Shown: in pieces, positions 1 through 8,042 of the stretch
How the letters are laid out: each line of letters starts with the position of its first letter
How positions within the stretch are numbered: the first letter of the stretch is position 1
From: an uncultured Lachnospiraceae bacterium
GTDB taxonomy: Bacteria; Bacillota; Clostridia; Lachnospirales; Lachnospiraceae
Direction of reading: 5' to 3'
DNA: 22,858 bases
NCBI GenBank assembly: GCA_900549995.1
Contig: URQQ01000066.1
Span: 1-22,858, forward strand
Program-made: the position numbers and the translations under genes
The notes under the pieces: model-generated
What the model was told of the DNA's origin: nothing
Databases searched by the model: none
The model's input: the letters and a program-made list of their open reading frames with translations, nothing else

Positions 1-414
1 GGAATCCTGCCTGAGCTTTTCGTTACAGAGATTCCACACTTCTTCCGCAGTCTCACCGTTGAGTGTTCCCTCATATCCAAAATACCGCTTTAACTCCAGA
101 TGGCTCCAGTGGTAGAGCGGATTTCCGATCCCCCGTTCCAGTGTCTCCGCCCATTTCTGGAATTTCTCACGGTCAGAAGCATTCCCTGTGATGTATTTTT
201 CATCCACACCATTAGAACGCATCAGCCTCCATTTGTAATGATCCCCTCCAAGCCAGACTTCTGTAATATTCTCAAACTTTTTATCCTCCGCTATTTCCTG
301 CGGATTGATATGGCAGTGATAATCCAGAACCGGCGTTTTCTCGGCATAATTATGATACAGCTCTCTGGCTGTATCTGATGTAAGTAAAAAATCCTGATCC
401 ATAAATTGTTTCAT
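1..414 (-). CDS. uxaC: Glucuronate (uronate) isomerase, N-terminal 138 residues, cut by window edge
   Basis: This cytoplasmic enzyme isomerises D-glucuronate to D-fructuronate and D-galacturonate to D-tagaturonate, the first step of hexuronate catabolism. The visible part starts MKQFMDQDFLLTSDTARELY. It carries the amidohydrolase-type metal motif DYHCHINPQE, with His33 and His35, followed by ITEVWLGGDHYKWRLMRSNG and NPLYHWSHLELKRYFG, which are hallmark uronate isomerase segments. The start ATG (414-412) is preceded by a strong AAGGAGGA site at 429-422. The family is usually about 465 residues, so roughly 70% lies outside the window. It is the last visible gene of the minus-strand cluster dctP-dctQ-dctM-uxaC and starts 24 bp after the dctM stop. 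The identification rests on recognised family sequence and fits the neighbouring uxaA and uxaB. Confidence 0.95.
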   Translation of the reverse strand, partial: MKQFMDQDFLLTSDTARELYHNYAEKTPVLDYHCHINPQEIAEDKKFENITEVWLGGDHYKWRLMRSNGVDEKYITGNASDREKFQKWAETLERGIGNPLYHWSHLELKRYFGYEGTLNGETAEEVWNLCNEKLRQDS

Positions 415-438
415 CTTCTAATCCTCCTTCATTTTCTT

Positions 439-1746
439 TTATACATAGCCCATCAGGCCAGGAAGCCATAATGACAGCTGTGGGATATATGTTACAAGCA
501 GCAATACAGCAAATATCGCCGCAAAATATATGAGCAGCTGCTTAAAGACCGTCTCAATTCTGACTTTGCCGACCTTTACACCGACAAACAGCGTTGTTCC
601 AACCGGAGGTGTGATCGTTCCGATACAAAGATTGAAAATCATCATAATACCGAAATGAATCGTATTCATGCCAAGCGCTGTACACACCGGCAGAAAGATC
701 GGAGTGAAAATCAGGCAGGCAGGCGTCATGTCCATAAATGTCCCGACAAACAAAAGCAGAATATTAATAATAAATAATATCACAATCCGGTTATCTGTCA
801 GACCCAAAAGAGCATTGGAAATAGCAGTCGGAATCCCTGTAAATGCCATGATCCACGACATAATACTTGACACACCGATCAGGAAAATGATAATTCCCGT
901 CATTTCCGCACTGTCTTTAAAAATCTGCGGCAGTTCTTTGAGTTTGATAGATTTATAAAAAAACAGCGATAATACAAGGCTGTAAACGACTGCAACCACA
1001 GAGCCTTCCGTTGCCGTAAAGATTCCAAAGATAATCCCTCCGATAACGATGATAATCAAAAGAAGACATGGCAGAGCCTGAAGCAGCACTGTAAGTTTTT
1101 CTTTATTTGTAAATTTCACCTTACTTCTGTATCCATTTCTTTTGGCAAGCACATAGATGACAATCATACAGGCCAGTCCCCAGAGAATCCCGGGAATGTA
1201 ACCTGCCATGAAAAGCGCTGCCACCGATGTTCCCCCGCTGACAAGCGAAAAGGTAATCATTACGTTGCTTGGCGGAATCAAAAGTCCTGTCGGCGCTGTC
1301 GCGATATTGGCCGCAGCCGAGAAATTCCTGTCATATCCTTCTTCCTCTTCCACAGGTCCAATGATGGACCCCATCGCTGAGGCTGCCGCTGTCCCTGATC
1401 CCGAGATAGCTCCAAAGAGCATATTGGCAACGACGTTTGTCTGTGCAAGGGCGCCTGGTGTACGTCCTGTCAGCAGTTTGGCAAGGTTGATCAGCCGGAT
1501 GGCAATTCCGCCTTTATTCATAAGATTCCCCGCCAGTATAAAGAATGGAATTGCGAGCAGGGAGAAAATGGAAACTCCTGAGAAAATCCTCTGTGCTCCT
1601 GTCACAACGGCAGAATCGATATTCAGAACCGGTAATATGGCACATACTGAAGATACAGCCAATGCAACCGAAATCGGTACACCTGCGATCAGCATGATGA
1701 CCAGCAATATTAATATAATTAATCCAGATACTACTGCGATATCCAT
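439..1746 (-). CDS. dctM: TRAP transporter large permease (DctM family)
   Basis: This is the large membrane subunit of a tripartite ATP-independent periplasmic (TRAP) transporter, which uses an ion gradient, usually Na+, to import organic acids. The roughly 435-residue protein is almost entirely hydrophobic with about 12 membrane segments. It shows typical DctM stretches such as GVPISVALAVSS near the N-terminus, AIPFFILAGNLMNKGG, GAISGSGTAAASAMGSI and TGLLIPPSNVMITF. The ATG at 1746 is chosen. An in-frame TTG at 1752 is an alternative, because it lies only 5 nt from the AGGAGG site while the ATG is 11 nt away. The gene follows dctQ by about 20 nt and precedes uxaC by 24 nt, so it is probably cotranscribed. 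Linkage to uxaC, uxaA and uxaB suggests galacturonate and/or glucuronate as substrate; that is inference. Confidence 0.93.
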   Translation of the reverse strand: MDIAVVSGLIILILLVIMLIAGVPISVALAVSSVCAILPVLNIDSAVVTGAQRIFSGVSIFSLLAIPFFILAGNLMNKGGIAIRLINLAKLLTGRTPGALAQTNVVANMLFGAISGSGTAAASAMGSIIGPVEEEEGYDRNFSAAANIATAPTGLLIPPSNVMITFSLVSGGTSVAALFMAGYIPGILWGLACMIVIYVLAKRNGYRSKVKFTNKEKLTVLLQALPCLLLIIIVIGGIIFGIFTATEGSVVAVVYSLVLSLFFYKSIKLKELPQIFKDSAEMTGIIIFLIGVSSIMSWIMAFTGIPTAISNALLGLTDNRIVILFIINILLLFVGTFMDMTPACLIFTPIFLPVCTALGMNTIHFGIMMIFNLCIGTITPPVGTTLFVGVKVGKVRIETVFKQLLIYFAAIFAVLLLVTYIPQLSLWLPGLMGYV

Positions 1747-1767
1747 AATCAAATTTTCCTCCTTCGG

Positions 1768-2271
1768 TTATTCTTTCACTTCCATATGTTCCTGCTCTTT
1801 TCCCCTGAACAGATCAACGATATTCAAAATGTTATATATCATAATCAGAATTCCGGAAAGCGGAACCACTGTATACACAGCCCCCATAGAGATCCCAAGC
1901 GACGCTGTCACCTGCGTCATTGTAAGTTTCATAATACTGATACCGCCATAGACCATGACAACTGCTGCAAATACCATGATCAGACATTCAATCAGGACCT
2001 CAAGTATCATTCTTTTTCTGCCTCCGATTTTATCTGCAAGAAATCCCATTCTCATATGATCTCTTTTGCCGAATACATATGCAGCCGACAGAAGTGCCAT
2101 CCATGTAAAACTGTAGGTCAGCAGTTCTTCTGACACTGTGCTGGGATTATTGAAAAAGTAACGGATTACGATCTGATAAGTTCCAATACACACCATAAAC
2201 GCGAACAACACGATGCAGAATATGCTCAATACTTTATTCATGATACTACGGATTGTTTCTAACCCTTTCAT
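1768..2271 (-). CDS. dctQ: TRAP transporter small permease (DctQ family)
   Basis: This is the small membrane subunit of the TRAP transporter, which partners the large permease DctM. At 167 residues it has the usual DctQ size and about four membrane helices. The segments include a first helix with VLSIFCIVLFAFMVCIGTYQ, the characteristic FNNPSTVSEELLTYSFTWMALLSAAYVFGKRDHMRMG region, and two further C-terminal helices. The DctQ motif of an aromatic and Glu-rich stretch followed by a Trp-containing helix and a short charged HMRMG loop is present. The start lies 2 nt after the dctP stop and the stop lies about 20 nt before dctM, so tight translational coupling in one operon is likely. Confidence 0.92.
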   Translation of the reverse strand: MKGLETIRSIMNKVLSIFCIVLFAFMVCIGTYQIVIRYFFNNPSTVSEELLTYSFTWMALLSAAYVFGKRDHMRMGFLADKIGGRKRMILEVLIECLIMVFAAVVMVYGGISIMKLTMTQVTASLGISMGAVYTVVPLSGILIMIYNILNIVDLFRGKEQEHMEVKE

Positions 2272-2273
2272 AA

Positions 2274-3305
2274 TTACTCCCCTTCCTTCTCAGCCTTCGA
2301 CGTCATCTCATTGATCTCCTGAATATGTTCATAAAAAGCACGGATCCCCGGATTTCCTTCCAGAAGTTCTTCGTGAAGCGGGAGAACTTTTTCCTTGAAC
2401 GCTTCTGTGTCTACATCAAGAAACTCTACTCCCATATCCTTCTTTGCAGTTTCTTTTGCGGCAGCCACCTGTTTATCCCACTCTTCTCTCTCAACTTCTG
2501 TAGAAAGAGCCGCTGCTTCTTCAAAAACTCTGCGTTCTTCATCACTGAGGCCATTTAAAAATTTCAGATTTCCGATCAGCATGTCCGGTACCATCTGATG
2601 CTGATTATAGGAATAGTACTTCGCAACTTCCCCATGTTTATTATTCGTAAGTGCAAGTTCATTGTTCTCTGCTCCATCGATGACACCCTGCTGAATTGCC
2701 GTATAAACCTCTCCAAAACTCATCGGAGATGCTGCCGCACCGAAAGCCTGCATCATCTTGACACTGGCCGGGCTCTGCTGTACCCTGATTTTCAGTCCTT
2801 TTAAATCTTCCGGAGTCTCAATGGGTTTCTTTGCGTAAAAATTTCTTGTCCCTGCGTCATACCAGGTCAGAACACGAAACCCTGCTTCATCTGTAGAAGC
2901 GTAAATCTGATCCATATAGTCTGTATCCTCCATCACAGCATGGTAAGCTTCCGGAGAGTCAAACAGATATGGCATACTGAAAATTTCGTATATATCCGCA
3001 AATGTTTCCAGATTCGCAGTTCCTGCCACTACAAAATCAATCGCTCCTGTCTGCGTCAGCTCAATGGCCTTCTGTGCTGCACCCAGGATTTCATTTGGAA
3101 AAATCTGAACCTCATATTCATCGCCCAGATTCTCTTCCACATAGTCCTTAAATGCCAGAAGCCCCAGATGTTCCGGATGAGTTTCTGACTGGGCGTGTGA
3201 TATGCGGATAATTCTTTTCTGTCTTTTGGCAGAGGAACATCCTGCCAGGCCTGCCGTCATACAGACACACAGGAACACCACGAAAACTTTTTTAATTCCC
3301 TTCAT
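2274..3305 (-). CDS. dctP: TRAP transporter substrate-binding lipoprotein (DctP family)
   Basis: This extracytoplasmic solute receptor of the TRAP system captures the ligand outside the membrane and delivers it to DctQM. The 343-residue protein begins with a lipoprotein signal peptide: basic residues, a hydrophobic core, then the lipobox LAGC with Cys23. The mature part has DctP hallmarks: an IRISHAQSETHPEHLG N-terminus, GTRNFYAKKPI around residues 152-162, and LKGLKIRVQ around 168-175. Arg174 of the last motif is the usual carboxylate-binding arginine of the family. QQGVIDGAENN follows at about 205-215. It is the first gene of the dctPQM-uxaC run and is preceded by a strong promoter and an operator, so the operon is probably repressed until substrate appears. 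A hexuronate ligand is inferred from context. Confidence 0.94.
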   Translation of the reverse strand: MKGIKKVFVVFLCVCMTAGLAGCSSAKRQKRIIRISHAQSETHPEHLGLLAFKDYVEENLGDEYEVQIFPNEILGAAQKAIELTQTGAIDFVVAGTANLETFADIYEIFSMPYLFDSPEAYHAVMEDTDYMDQIYASTDEAGFRVLTWYDAGTRNFYAKKPIETPEDLKGLKIRVQQSPASVKMMQAFGAAASPMSFGEVYTAIQQGVIDGAENNELALTNNKHGEVAKYYSYNQHQMVPDMLIGNLKFLNGLSDEERRVFEEAAALSTEVEREEWDKQVAAAKETAKKDMGVEFLDVDTEAFKEKVLPLHEELLEGNPGIRAFYEHIQEINEMTSKAEKEGE

Positions 3306-3375
3306 TTTTAAACGTCCTTTCTATTCTCCATTTACGATTCTGCCGCACTCATGCAATCTCACTTACAGAGCAAAA

Positions 3376-3389
3376 TGTAAACACTTACA
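3376..3389. promoter_or_regulatory. LacI-type operator at the dctP promoter
   Basis: The 14-bp site reads TGTAAACACTTACA on the plus strand, or TGTAAGTGTTTACA in the direction of dctP. It has perfect TGTAA/TTACA arms. It begins 5 bp downstream of the dctP -10 box and so covers the likely transcription start, as expected for repression. A further half-site (CACTTACA, 3360-3367) lies 22 bp downstream in the same orientation. The same motif recurs at 3558-3571 and 4864-4877, which supports a common regulator, most simply the adjacent LacI protein. Confidence 0.75.
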
Positions 3390-3394
3390 ATCAC

Positions 3395-3423
3395 ATTCTA
3401 CAAATACATTGTTAAATTGTCAA
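3395..3423 (-). promoter_or_regulatory. SigA-type promoter of dctPQM-uxaC
   Basis: On the minus strand there is a perfect -35 TTGACA (3423-3418), a 17-bp spacer and a -10 TAGAAT (3400-3395, five of six consensus bases). The predicted start is near 3388, inside the operator. This leaves a leader of about 83 nt before dctP, whose ATG is preceded by GAAAGGACG. Confidence 0.8.
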
Positions 3424-3557
3424 CGATGTTTTTAATCTTTGGATATTACGCACAAAATATGTGTTTTAAGCGATATTTTATCACTTTATTTTTGTGTATT
3501 TTGACAGTTCAATCCACATTTTTCCTGTGATAATCGATGCCACATTTTTACATTTAT

Positions 3558-3571
3558 TGTAAGCATTTACA
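3558..3571. promoter_or_regulatory. Third copy of the LacI-type operator, in the gap between lacI and dctP
   Basis: The sequence TGTAAGCATTTACA matches the operators at dctP and uxaA, with the same TGTAA/TTACA arms and 4-bp centre. No convincing promoter adjoins it. Its centre is 182 bp from the dctP operator, a distance compatible with a looping auxiliary operator. The rest of the 414-bp gap (3306-3719) holds the dctP promoter and leader at one end and the regulator's terminator at the other. I see no credible gene in it. Confidence 0.6.
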
Positions 3572-3660
3572 TTTCTATTTTCCTCTTTCCAGCCTGTTTC
3601 CACTTCTGAAAGGCCATCCCGGCAGAACATTTTACTGTAAAAGACACACCTTCCATCACA

Positions 3661-3693
3661 AAGAAAAAAGACAGGCAAAACACTCCCTGTCTT
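3661..3693 (-). terminator. Rho-independent terminator after the LacI-family regulator
   Basis: Read on the minus strand, AAGACAGG (3693-3686) pairs with CCTGTCTT (3675-3668) around a 10-nt loop and is followed by a T-rich tract (3667-3661). It lies 27 nt beyond the regulator stop codon. It separates regulator transcription from the downstream dctP operon. Confidence 0.8.
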
Positions 3694-3719
3694 CTACACT
3701 TTATGCTCTTGTTTTTACT

Positions 3720-4724
3720 TTAAAAATCTGTGGTACACCGTTTCACAAGATGACAGGATACCTGCTTTTTATGTGGAATCTCTCCTTCACCTTTCAGAAT
3801 CTGCATCATATAATCAATGGCAATATTACAAAGTTCCTCACAGTTATTATCGATGGTTGTAAGCTCCGGTTCACAGCAGACAGACAGTTCTGAATTATTA
3901 TATCCAATCACCGACATTTCATCCGGAACCACAAGTCTCCGCGCATTTGCATACTTCACTGCCCCGACTGCCAGACCGTCATCGGTGGCAAGGACGCTGT
4001 CAAATTCCAGATCATTACGTGTTAATAGAATATCTCTCACAAAATGGATTTGATTTTTTGTATATAATTTCAGTTCCCCGCGTATTGGCATTTTGTGTGC
4101 CTTCAGGGCTGCCTCATATCCTTCCAGTTTTTGATTGGCACTGTATGAATGGGAGTCACATAAAAATAATATCCTTTTTCTCCCTGCTTCAATCAGTCTG
4201 CTGGTCACATCATAAGTGGCCTGATAATCGTCACTGTATACACAGTAGATATTTTCTCCTTCAATATACCCGTTAATCATAAATACCGGAACACGTTTCG
4301 AAGCTTCCTTTATGTATTCCGTCTCTTTTTCACTGATTCCGCTTCCTGCATAGGTTGATCCGACAAGAACAAGCGCATCAATCCTTTTTTTAAGAATCAG
4401 CTCAATGGCCTGTTCCTTTTTCTCTTTCTGATGGCTGCTGCAGTAAAGGATACAGTCATACCCATAGGCATGGACTCTGCTCTCAAGATACGACACCGCA
4501 CGTGCCATGTAGGCGTCCGACACGTCCGGGCAAACAATCCCAATCGTTTTCATAGAATCAAGTCCCAGACCCCTGGCAAATACATTCGGTGTATAGTCGT
4601 GTTCATCCATCACCGCCAGTACTTTCCGCTTTGTTTTTTCACTGACGCGCGAGCTTCCATTGACAACTCTTGACACCGTCGCAATAGATACTCCTGCCAG
4701 TTCCGCTATATCATATATATTCAT
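3720..4724 (-). CDS. LacI-family transcriptional regulator, probable hexuronate-locus repressor (ExuR-like)
   Basis: The 334-residue protein has the standard LacI layout. An N-terminal helix-turn-helix (MNIYDIAELAGVSIATVSRV, residues 1-20) and hinge helix lead into a periplasmic-binding-protein-like effector domain that begins KTIGIVCPDVSDAYMARAV. The C-terminal region contains MSVIGYNNSELSVCCEPELTTID, a typical LacI stretch. The start is supported by GGAGG six nt upstream of the ATG. The gene lies between two hexuronate transcription units and diverges from uxaA. Three TGTAAGYRYTTACA sites surround it, so it very likely represses both units and responds to a hexuronate or pathway intermediate. 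In Bacillus subtilis the comparable locus is controlled by the LacI-family ExuR; orthology here is not proven, so no symbol is assigned. Confidence 0.9.
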   Translation of the reverse strand: MNIYDIAELAGVSIATVSRVVNGSSRVSEKTKRKVLAVMDEHDYTPNVFARGLGLDSMKTIGIVCPDVSDAYMARAVSYLESRVHAYGYDCILYCSSHQKEKKEQAIELILKKRIDALVLVGSTYAGSGISEKETEYIKEASKRVPVFMINGYIEGENIYCVYSDDYQATYDVTSRLIEAGRKRILFLCDSHSYSANQKLEGYEAALKAHKMPIRGELKLYTKNQIHFVRDILLTRNDLEFDSVLATDDGLAVGAVKYANARRLVVPDEMSVIGYNNSELSVCCEPELTTIDNNCEELCNIAIDYMMQILKGEGEIPHKKQVSCHLVKRCTTDF

Positions 4725-4740
4725 CTCTTTCCTCCGATCC

Positions 4741-4808
4741 GTAAGAGCAATTGCTTACATTTCTTACATTCTACGATCTATTATATCGCAGTCATGCCGC
4801 GAAAACAA
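4741..4808 (-). promoter_or_regulatory. Promoter and possible autoregulatory half-sites of the LacI-family gene
   Basis: On the minus strand a TTGTTT -35 (4808-4803), a 17-bp spacer and a perfect TATAAT -10 (4785-4780) precede the regulator. Downstream lie operator-like half-sites: CTTACA at 4763-4768, and a GTAAG/CTTAC pair with an 8-bp spacer at 4741-4758. Their spacing differs from the 14-bp operators, so autoregulation is possible but weaker in evidence than the dctP and uxaA sites. Confidence 0.55.
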
Positions 4809-4831
4809 TAAGGAAACTTTTCTATCACGTA

Positions 4832-4860
4832 TTGACTAAATGGAAAAAATGTTGTACTTT
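4832..4860 (+). promoter_or_regulatory. Promoter of uxaA-uxaB
   Basis: A TTGACT -35 (4832-4837), a 17-bp spacer and a weak TACTTT -10 (4855-4860) precede uxaA. The operator starts 4 bp after the -10, mirroring the dctP arrangement. The promoter overlaps the in-frame ATG at 4840, which argues that translation starts further downstream. Confidence 0.6.
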
Positions 4861-4863
4861 GAA

Positions 4864-4877
4864 TGTAAGCACTTACA
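4864..4877. promoter_or_regulatory. LacI-type operator at the uxaA promoter
   Basis: The sequence TGTAAGCACTTACA is an inverted repeat (TGTAAG, 2 bp, CTTACA) placed over the likely transcription start of uxaA. It is nearly identical to the sites at 3376-3389 and 3558-3571. It should allow coordinate repression of the uxaAB and dctPQM-uxaC units. Confidence 0.75.
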
Positions 4878-4932
4878 TTTTATCAATCTCACAGAGCAAA
4901 GAAGTATAAAAACACGAAAGGACCACTCTCCT

Positions 4933-6414
4933 ATGAACAACTATATCAAAATTCATCCAGACGACAATGTGGCTGTAGCACTCGCCCCCCTTTCGGCTGG
5001 CACAGAAGTAAAAATCAATGAATCTTCGCTTCTGTTAAAAGAAGCGATTCCGCAGGGTCATAAGTTTTCACTTTCCGAGATTCCGGCAGGCAGCCAGGTT
5101 ACAAAATATGGCTATCCGATCGGAAAGTCAAAAGAAAATATCCCCTCCGGTTCCTGGGTTCATACCCACAATATGAAAACAGGGCTTGGGGATCTTCTCA
5201 CTTACCAGTATCAAAAACAGGTCCAGGATCTTCCCAAAACCCCGGAACGCCTTTTCCAGGGGTTCCGCCGCAGAAACGGGCAGGCTGCTGTCAGAAATGA
5301 ACTCTGGATTATTCCGACTGTCGGATGTGTCAACAGCGTCGCTTCTGCAATTGAAAAGAAAGCCCAGGTCTTCGTCAGAGGTTCTATCGAGGCCGTCTGT
5401 GCTTTTCCTCATCCTTATGGATGCTCACAGATGGGTGACGATCAGGAACATACCCGGCAGATTCTTGCCGACCTCATCAACCACCCCAATGCAGGCGGTG
5501 TTCTCGTCCTGGGACTTGGATGCGAAAACAGTAATATCGAAGAACTGAAAAAATATATTGGCTCCTATGATGAAAACCGTGTAAAATTCCTTGTCGTCCA
5601 GGAAACGGATGATGAAATCAGCGAAGGGCTCTCTCTTCTTAAAGAACTCGCAGATTACGCGTCTGCTTTTCACCGGGAGCCAATCAGCTGCAGCGAACTG
5701 ATCATCGGTATGAAATGCGGCGGTTCTGACGGTTTATCCGGTATCACAGCCAATCCGTCCGTCGGCGCTTTTTCAGACCTCCTGATTTCCAAGGGCGGAA
5801 CGACAATTCTGACAGAAGTGCCGGAAATGTTCGGTGCTGAGACCCTTTTAATGAACCGCTGTGAGACCGAGGAATTGTTTCAGCAGACAGTGAATCTGAT
5901 CAATGATTTCAAGAATTATTTCACCAGCCACGGACAGACGATTTACGAAAACCCTTCCCCCGGCAATAAAAGCGGCGGAATCTCCACACTGGAAGATAAA
6001 TCCATGGGCTGTACACAGAAATCCGGCAGTGCCCCCATCCGGGGCGTTCTCTCCTATGGAGAGCCAGTGAAGACATCCGGCCTGAACCTCCTGAATGCTC
6101 CCGGCAATGATTTGGTGGCCTCCACCGCCCTTGCTGCTTCCGGAGCCCATATTGTTCTGTTTACAACCGGGCGGGGCACTCCGTTTGCCTCACCGGTTCC
6201 GACAGTAAAGATTTCAAGTAACAGCCGCCTTTTTAATAAAAAAAGCAACTGGATCGATTTTAACTGCGGTGAACTGACCGAAGGGAAGACAATGGAAACC
6301 CTCAGGGATGAGTTTTTCGACTACATCATAGAAGTCGCTTCCGGCAGACAGGTAAAATCCGAAGAAGCCGGATTTCATGACATGGCAATTTTCAAGCAGG
6401 GCGTCACTTTGTAA
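4933..6414 (+). CDS. uxaA: Altronate dehydratase
   Basis: This cytoplasmic enzyme dehydrates D-altronate to 2-keto-3-deoxy-D-gluconate in galacturonate catabolism. The 493-residue protein has an N-terminal SAF domain (about 1-90, with VALAPLSAGTEV and a WVHTHNMKTGLGD end) joined to the altronate/galactarate dehydratase domain. The latter has GCSQMGDD at 163-170 and CGGSDGLSGITANPSVG from 262. The ATG at 4933 is chosen over one at 4840. It opens the SAF domain, AAAGGA lies about 10 nt upstream, and the earlier ATG falls within the promoter and operator. The usual length is about 495 residues, so the gene is intact. uxaB follows after 59 bp with no terminator between. Confidence 0.95.
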   Translation: MNNYIKIHPDDNVAVALAPLSAGTEVKINESSLLLKEAIPQGHKFSLSEIPAGSQVTKYGYPIGKSKENIPSGSWVHTHNMKTGLGDLLTYQYQKQVQDLPKTPERLFQGFRRRNGQAAVRNELWIIPTVGCVNSVASAIEKKAQVFVRGSIEAVCAFPHPYGCSQMGDDQEHTRQILADLINHPNAGGVLVLGLGCENSNIEELKKYIGSYDENRVKFLVVQETDDEISEGLSLLKELADYASAFHREPISCSELIIGMKCGGSDGLSGITANPSVGAFSDLLISKGGTTILTEVPEMFGAETLLMNRCETEELFQQTVNLINDFKNYFTSHGQTIYENPSPGNKSGGISTLEDKSMGCTQKSGSAPIRGVLSYGEPVKTSGLNLLNAPGNDLVASTALAASGAHIVLFTTGRGTPFASPVPTVKISSNSRLFNKKSNWIDFNCGELTEGKTMETLRDEFFDYIIEVASGRQVKSEEAGFHDMAIFKQGVTL

Positions 6415-6473
6415 GATACATTGCACTGTAAATTATTACGATTCATATTGACAACAGGAAAAGAGGAGAAGTA

Positions 6474-7961
6474 ATGAAAAAATTAAACTATAAAACTTTA
6501 GAAGAACAAGGTTATGATGGATATTTGTTAAAAAATGCCCCCGAGAAAGTACTTCAGTTCGGGGAGGGAAATTTTCTCCGCGCATTTGTCGATTATTTTA
6601 TCGACATGATGAACGAAAAAGCCGGTTTTAATGCTAAAGTAGTACTCTGTCAGCCGATCGCACCGGGACTCGCAGACATGATCAATGACCAGGAAGGATT
6701 ATATACCTTATATCTCCGCGGCTTTGAAAACGGAAAGAAAGTAAATTCCAGGCGGGTGATTTCCTGCGTCAGCCGCTGCCTCAATCCCTACCGTGATTAT
6801 GATGCGCTTATGGACTGTGCCGCGAATCCAGAGCTTCGCTATATCGCCTGCAATACGACGGAAGCAGGGATCGTCTATGACCCTTCCTGCCAGTTCTCAG
6901 ACCATCCTTCTGACAGTTATCCGGGCAAGCTCACACAGTTTCTCTATAAACGGTATCAGCATTTTGGAACGGAAGAAGGAAAAGGATTTGTCATTTTATC
7001 CTGCGAACTGATTGATGACAACGGAAAAGAACTGGAAAAGTGCGTTCTTCAATATGCAAAACAATGGAACTTAGGTGATAAATTTATCCAGTGGATTCAA
7101 GCCGAAAATATTTTCTGTTCCACACTTGTAGACCGGATTGTCACAGGATATCCAAGAAACGAGGCAGATGCCCTGTGTCAGGAAAACGGATATCTTGATT
7201 CCATCATCGACACTGGTGAGGTCTTTGGTTTCTGGGTCATTGAAGGTCCTGAAAGCCTGAAGAAAGAACTTCCTTTTGAGGAGGCCGGACTTCCGGTTCT
7301 GATTACAGAGAATCATAAACCATACAAGCAGCGTAAAGTCCGCATTTTAAACGGTGCACATACATCTTTCGTGCTGGGCGCCTATCTTGCCGGCCAGAAT
7401 ATCGTGCGGGACTGCATGGATGATGAAGTAATCAAAGGATTTATGAATCAGACGATTTACGATGAAATCATTCCGACACTCACGCTTCCGAAAGAAGAAC
7501 TCGAGACCTTTGCCGCCTCCGTCACGGAGCGGTTTAAAAACCCGTTTATCGACCACGCACTGCTTTCCATCGCCTTGAATTCCACCTCAAAATGGAAGGC
7601 ACGTGTCCTGCCGTCCCTGAAAGGATTTGTCGAAAAGACTCATACGCTTCCAGCCTGCATTACCGCCTCTTTTGCCTTCTACATCGCATTTTACCAGGGC
7701 AGACGTATGACGGACGATGGTCTGGCCGGAATCCGGGGTGAGGAGGAGTATCTCATCAAAGATGACCGCTCTGTGCTCGAATTTTTTGAAAAACATAAAG
7801 ACGATAATGCCGCCGCGCTTGCCCATGCGGTATGCCAGAATTCAGATTTCTGGGGCGAGGACCTCACTCTGATTCCGGGATTCGAGACTGCAGTCACACA
7901 GTATCTGACAGAGATTCATGAAAAGGGTGCTTACGAGGTCATGAAATCCTGCCTCAAATAA
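6474..7961 (+). CDS. uxaB: Tagaturonate reductase (altronate oxidoreductase)
   Basis: This NAD(H)-dependent enzyme reduces D-tagaturonate to D-altronate, the substrate of the preceding UxaA. The 495-residue protein belongs to the long-chain mannitol dehydrogenase family. The N-terminal Rossmann part includes VLQFGEGNFLRAFVDYFID (about 26-44). The C-terminal domain carries the family catalytic pattern K-x4-N-x2-H as Lys288, Asn293 and His296 in KVRILNGAHTSF. The FGFWVIEGP segment (about 251-259) is typical of UxaB. AAGAGGAGAA lies just upstream of the ATG. It is the second gene of the uxaAB unit and ends at a strong terminator. The related UxuB (fructuronate reductase) is less likely given pairing with UxaA. 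Confidence 0.93.
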   Translation: MKKLNYKTLEEQGYDGYLLKNAPEKVLQFGEGNFLRAFVDYFIDMMNEKAGFNAKVVLCQPIAPGLADMINDQEGLYTLYLRGFENGKKVNSRRVISCVSRCLNPYRDYDALMDCAANPELRYIACNTTEAGIVYDPSCQFSDHPSDSYPGKLTQFLYKRYQHFGTEEGKGFVILSCELIDDNGKELEKCVLQYAKQWNLGDKFIQWIQAENIFCSTLVDRIVTGYPRNEADALCQENGYLDSIIDTGEVFGFWVIEGPESLKKELPFEEAGLPVLITENHKPYKQRKVRILNGAHTSFVLGAYLAGQNIVRDCMDDEVIKGFMNQTIYDEIIPTLTLPKEELETFAASVTERFKNPFIDHALLSIALNSTSKWKARVLPSLKGFVEKTHTLPACITASFAFYIAFYQGRRMTDDGLAGIRGEEEYLIKDDRSVLEFFEKHKDDNAAALAHAVCQNSDFWGEDLTLIPGFETAVTQYLTEIHEKGAYEVMKSCLK

Positions 7962-7975
7962 AAGGTATCTGCTAT

Positions 7976-8016
7976 ATAAAAAAGACTATCCTCCTCTTCC
8001 GGATAGTCTTTTTTTA
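7976..8016. terminator. Bidirectional rho-independent terminator between uxaB and the aminotransferase
   Basis: GACTATCC (7984-7991) pairs with GGATAGTC (8001-8008) around a 9-nt loop. It is followed by a T-run (8009-8015) on the plus strand and, reading the minus strand, by the complement of the A-run 7978-7983. It can end both convergent units. Confidence 0.88.
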
Positions 8017-8042
8017 TATATCCGCCACATTCAAAGAGAAGA

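Noticed and set aside
3481..3678. 65-codon minus-strand ORF in the gap between the LacI gene and dctP
   Set aside because: It starts inside the regulator's terminator, contains the orphan operator, has no good ribosome binding site and resembles no family I know.
3537..3893. 118-codon plus-strand ORF antisense to the end of the LacI gene
   Set aside because: Its composition is what the antisense of a coding region gives, and it has no ribosome binding site or recognisable domain.
3376..4877. Operators as CcpA cre sites
   Set aside because: Cre sites normally have a central CG; these have CA, TG or similar centres, and three copies cluster round one LacI gene. CcpA binding is not excluded but is less likely.
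4840..4932. 31-residue N-terminal extension of UxaA
   Set aside because: It would begin inside the promoter and be encoded across the operator and transcription start; the SAF domain begins at the ATG at 4933.
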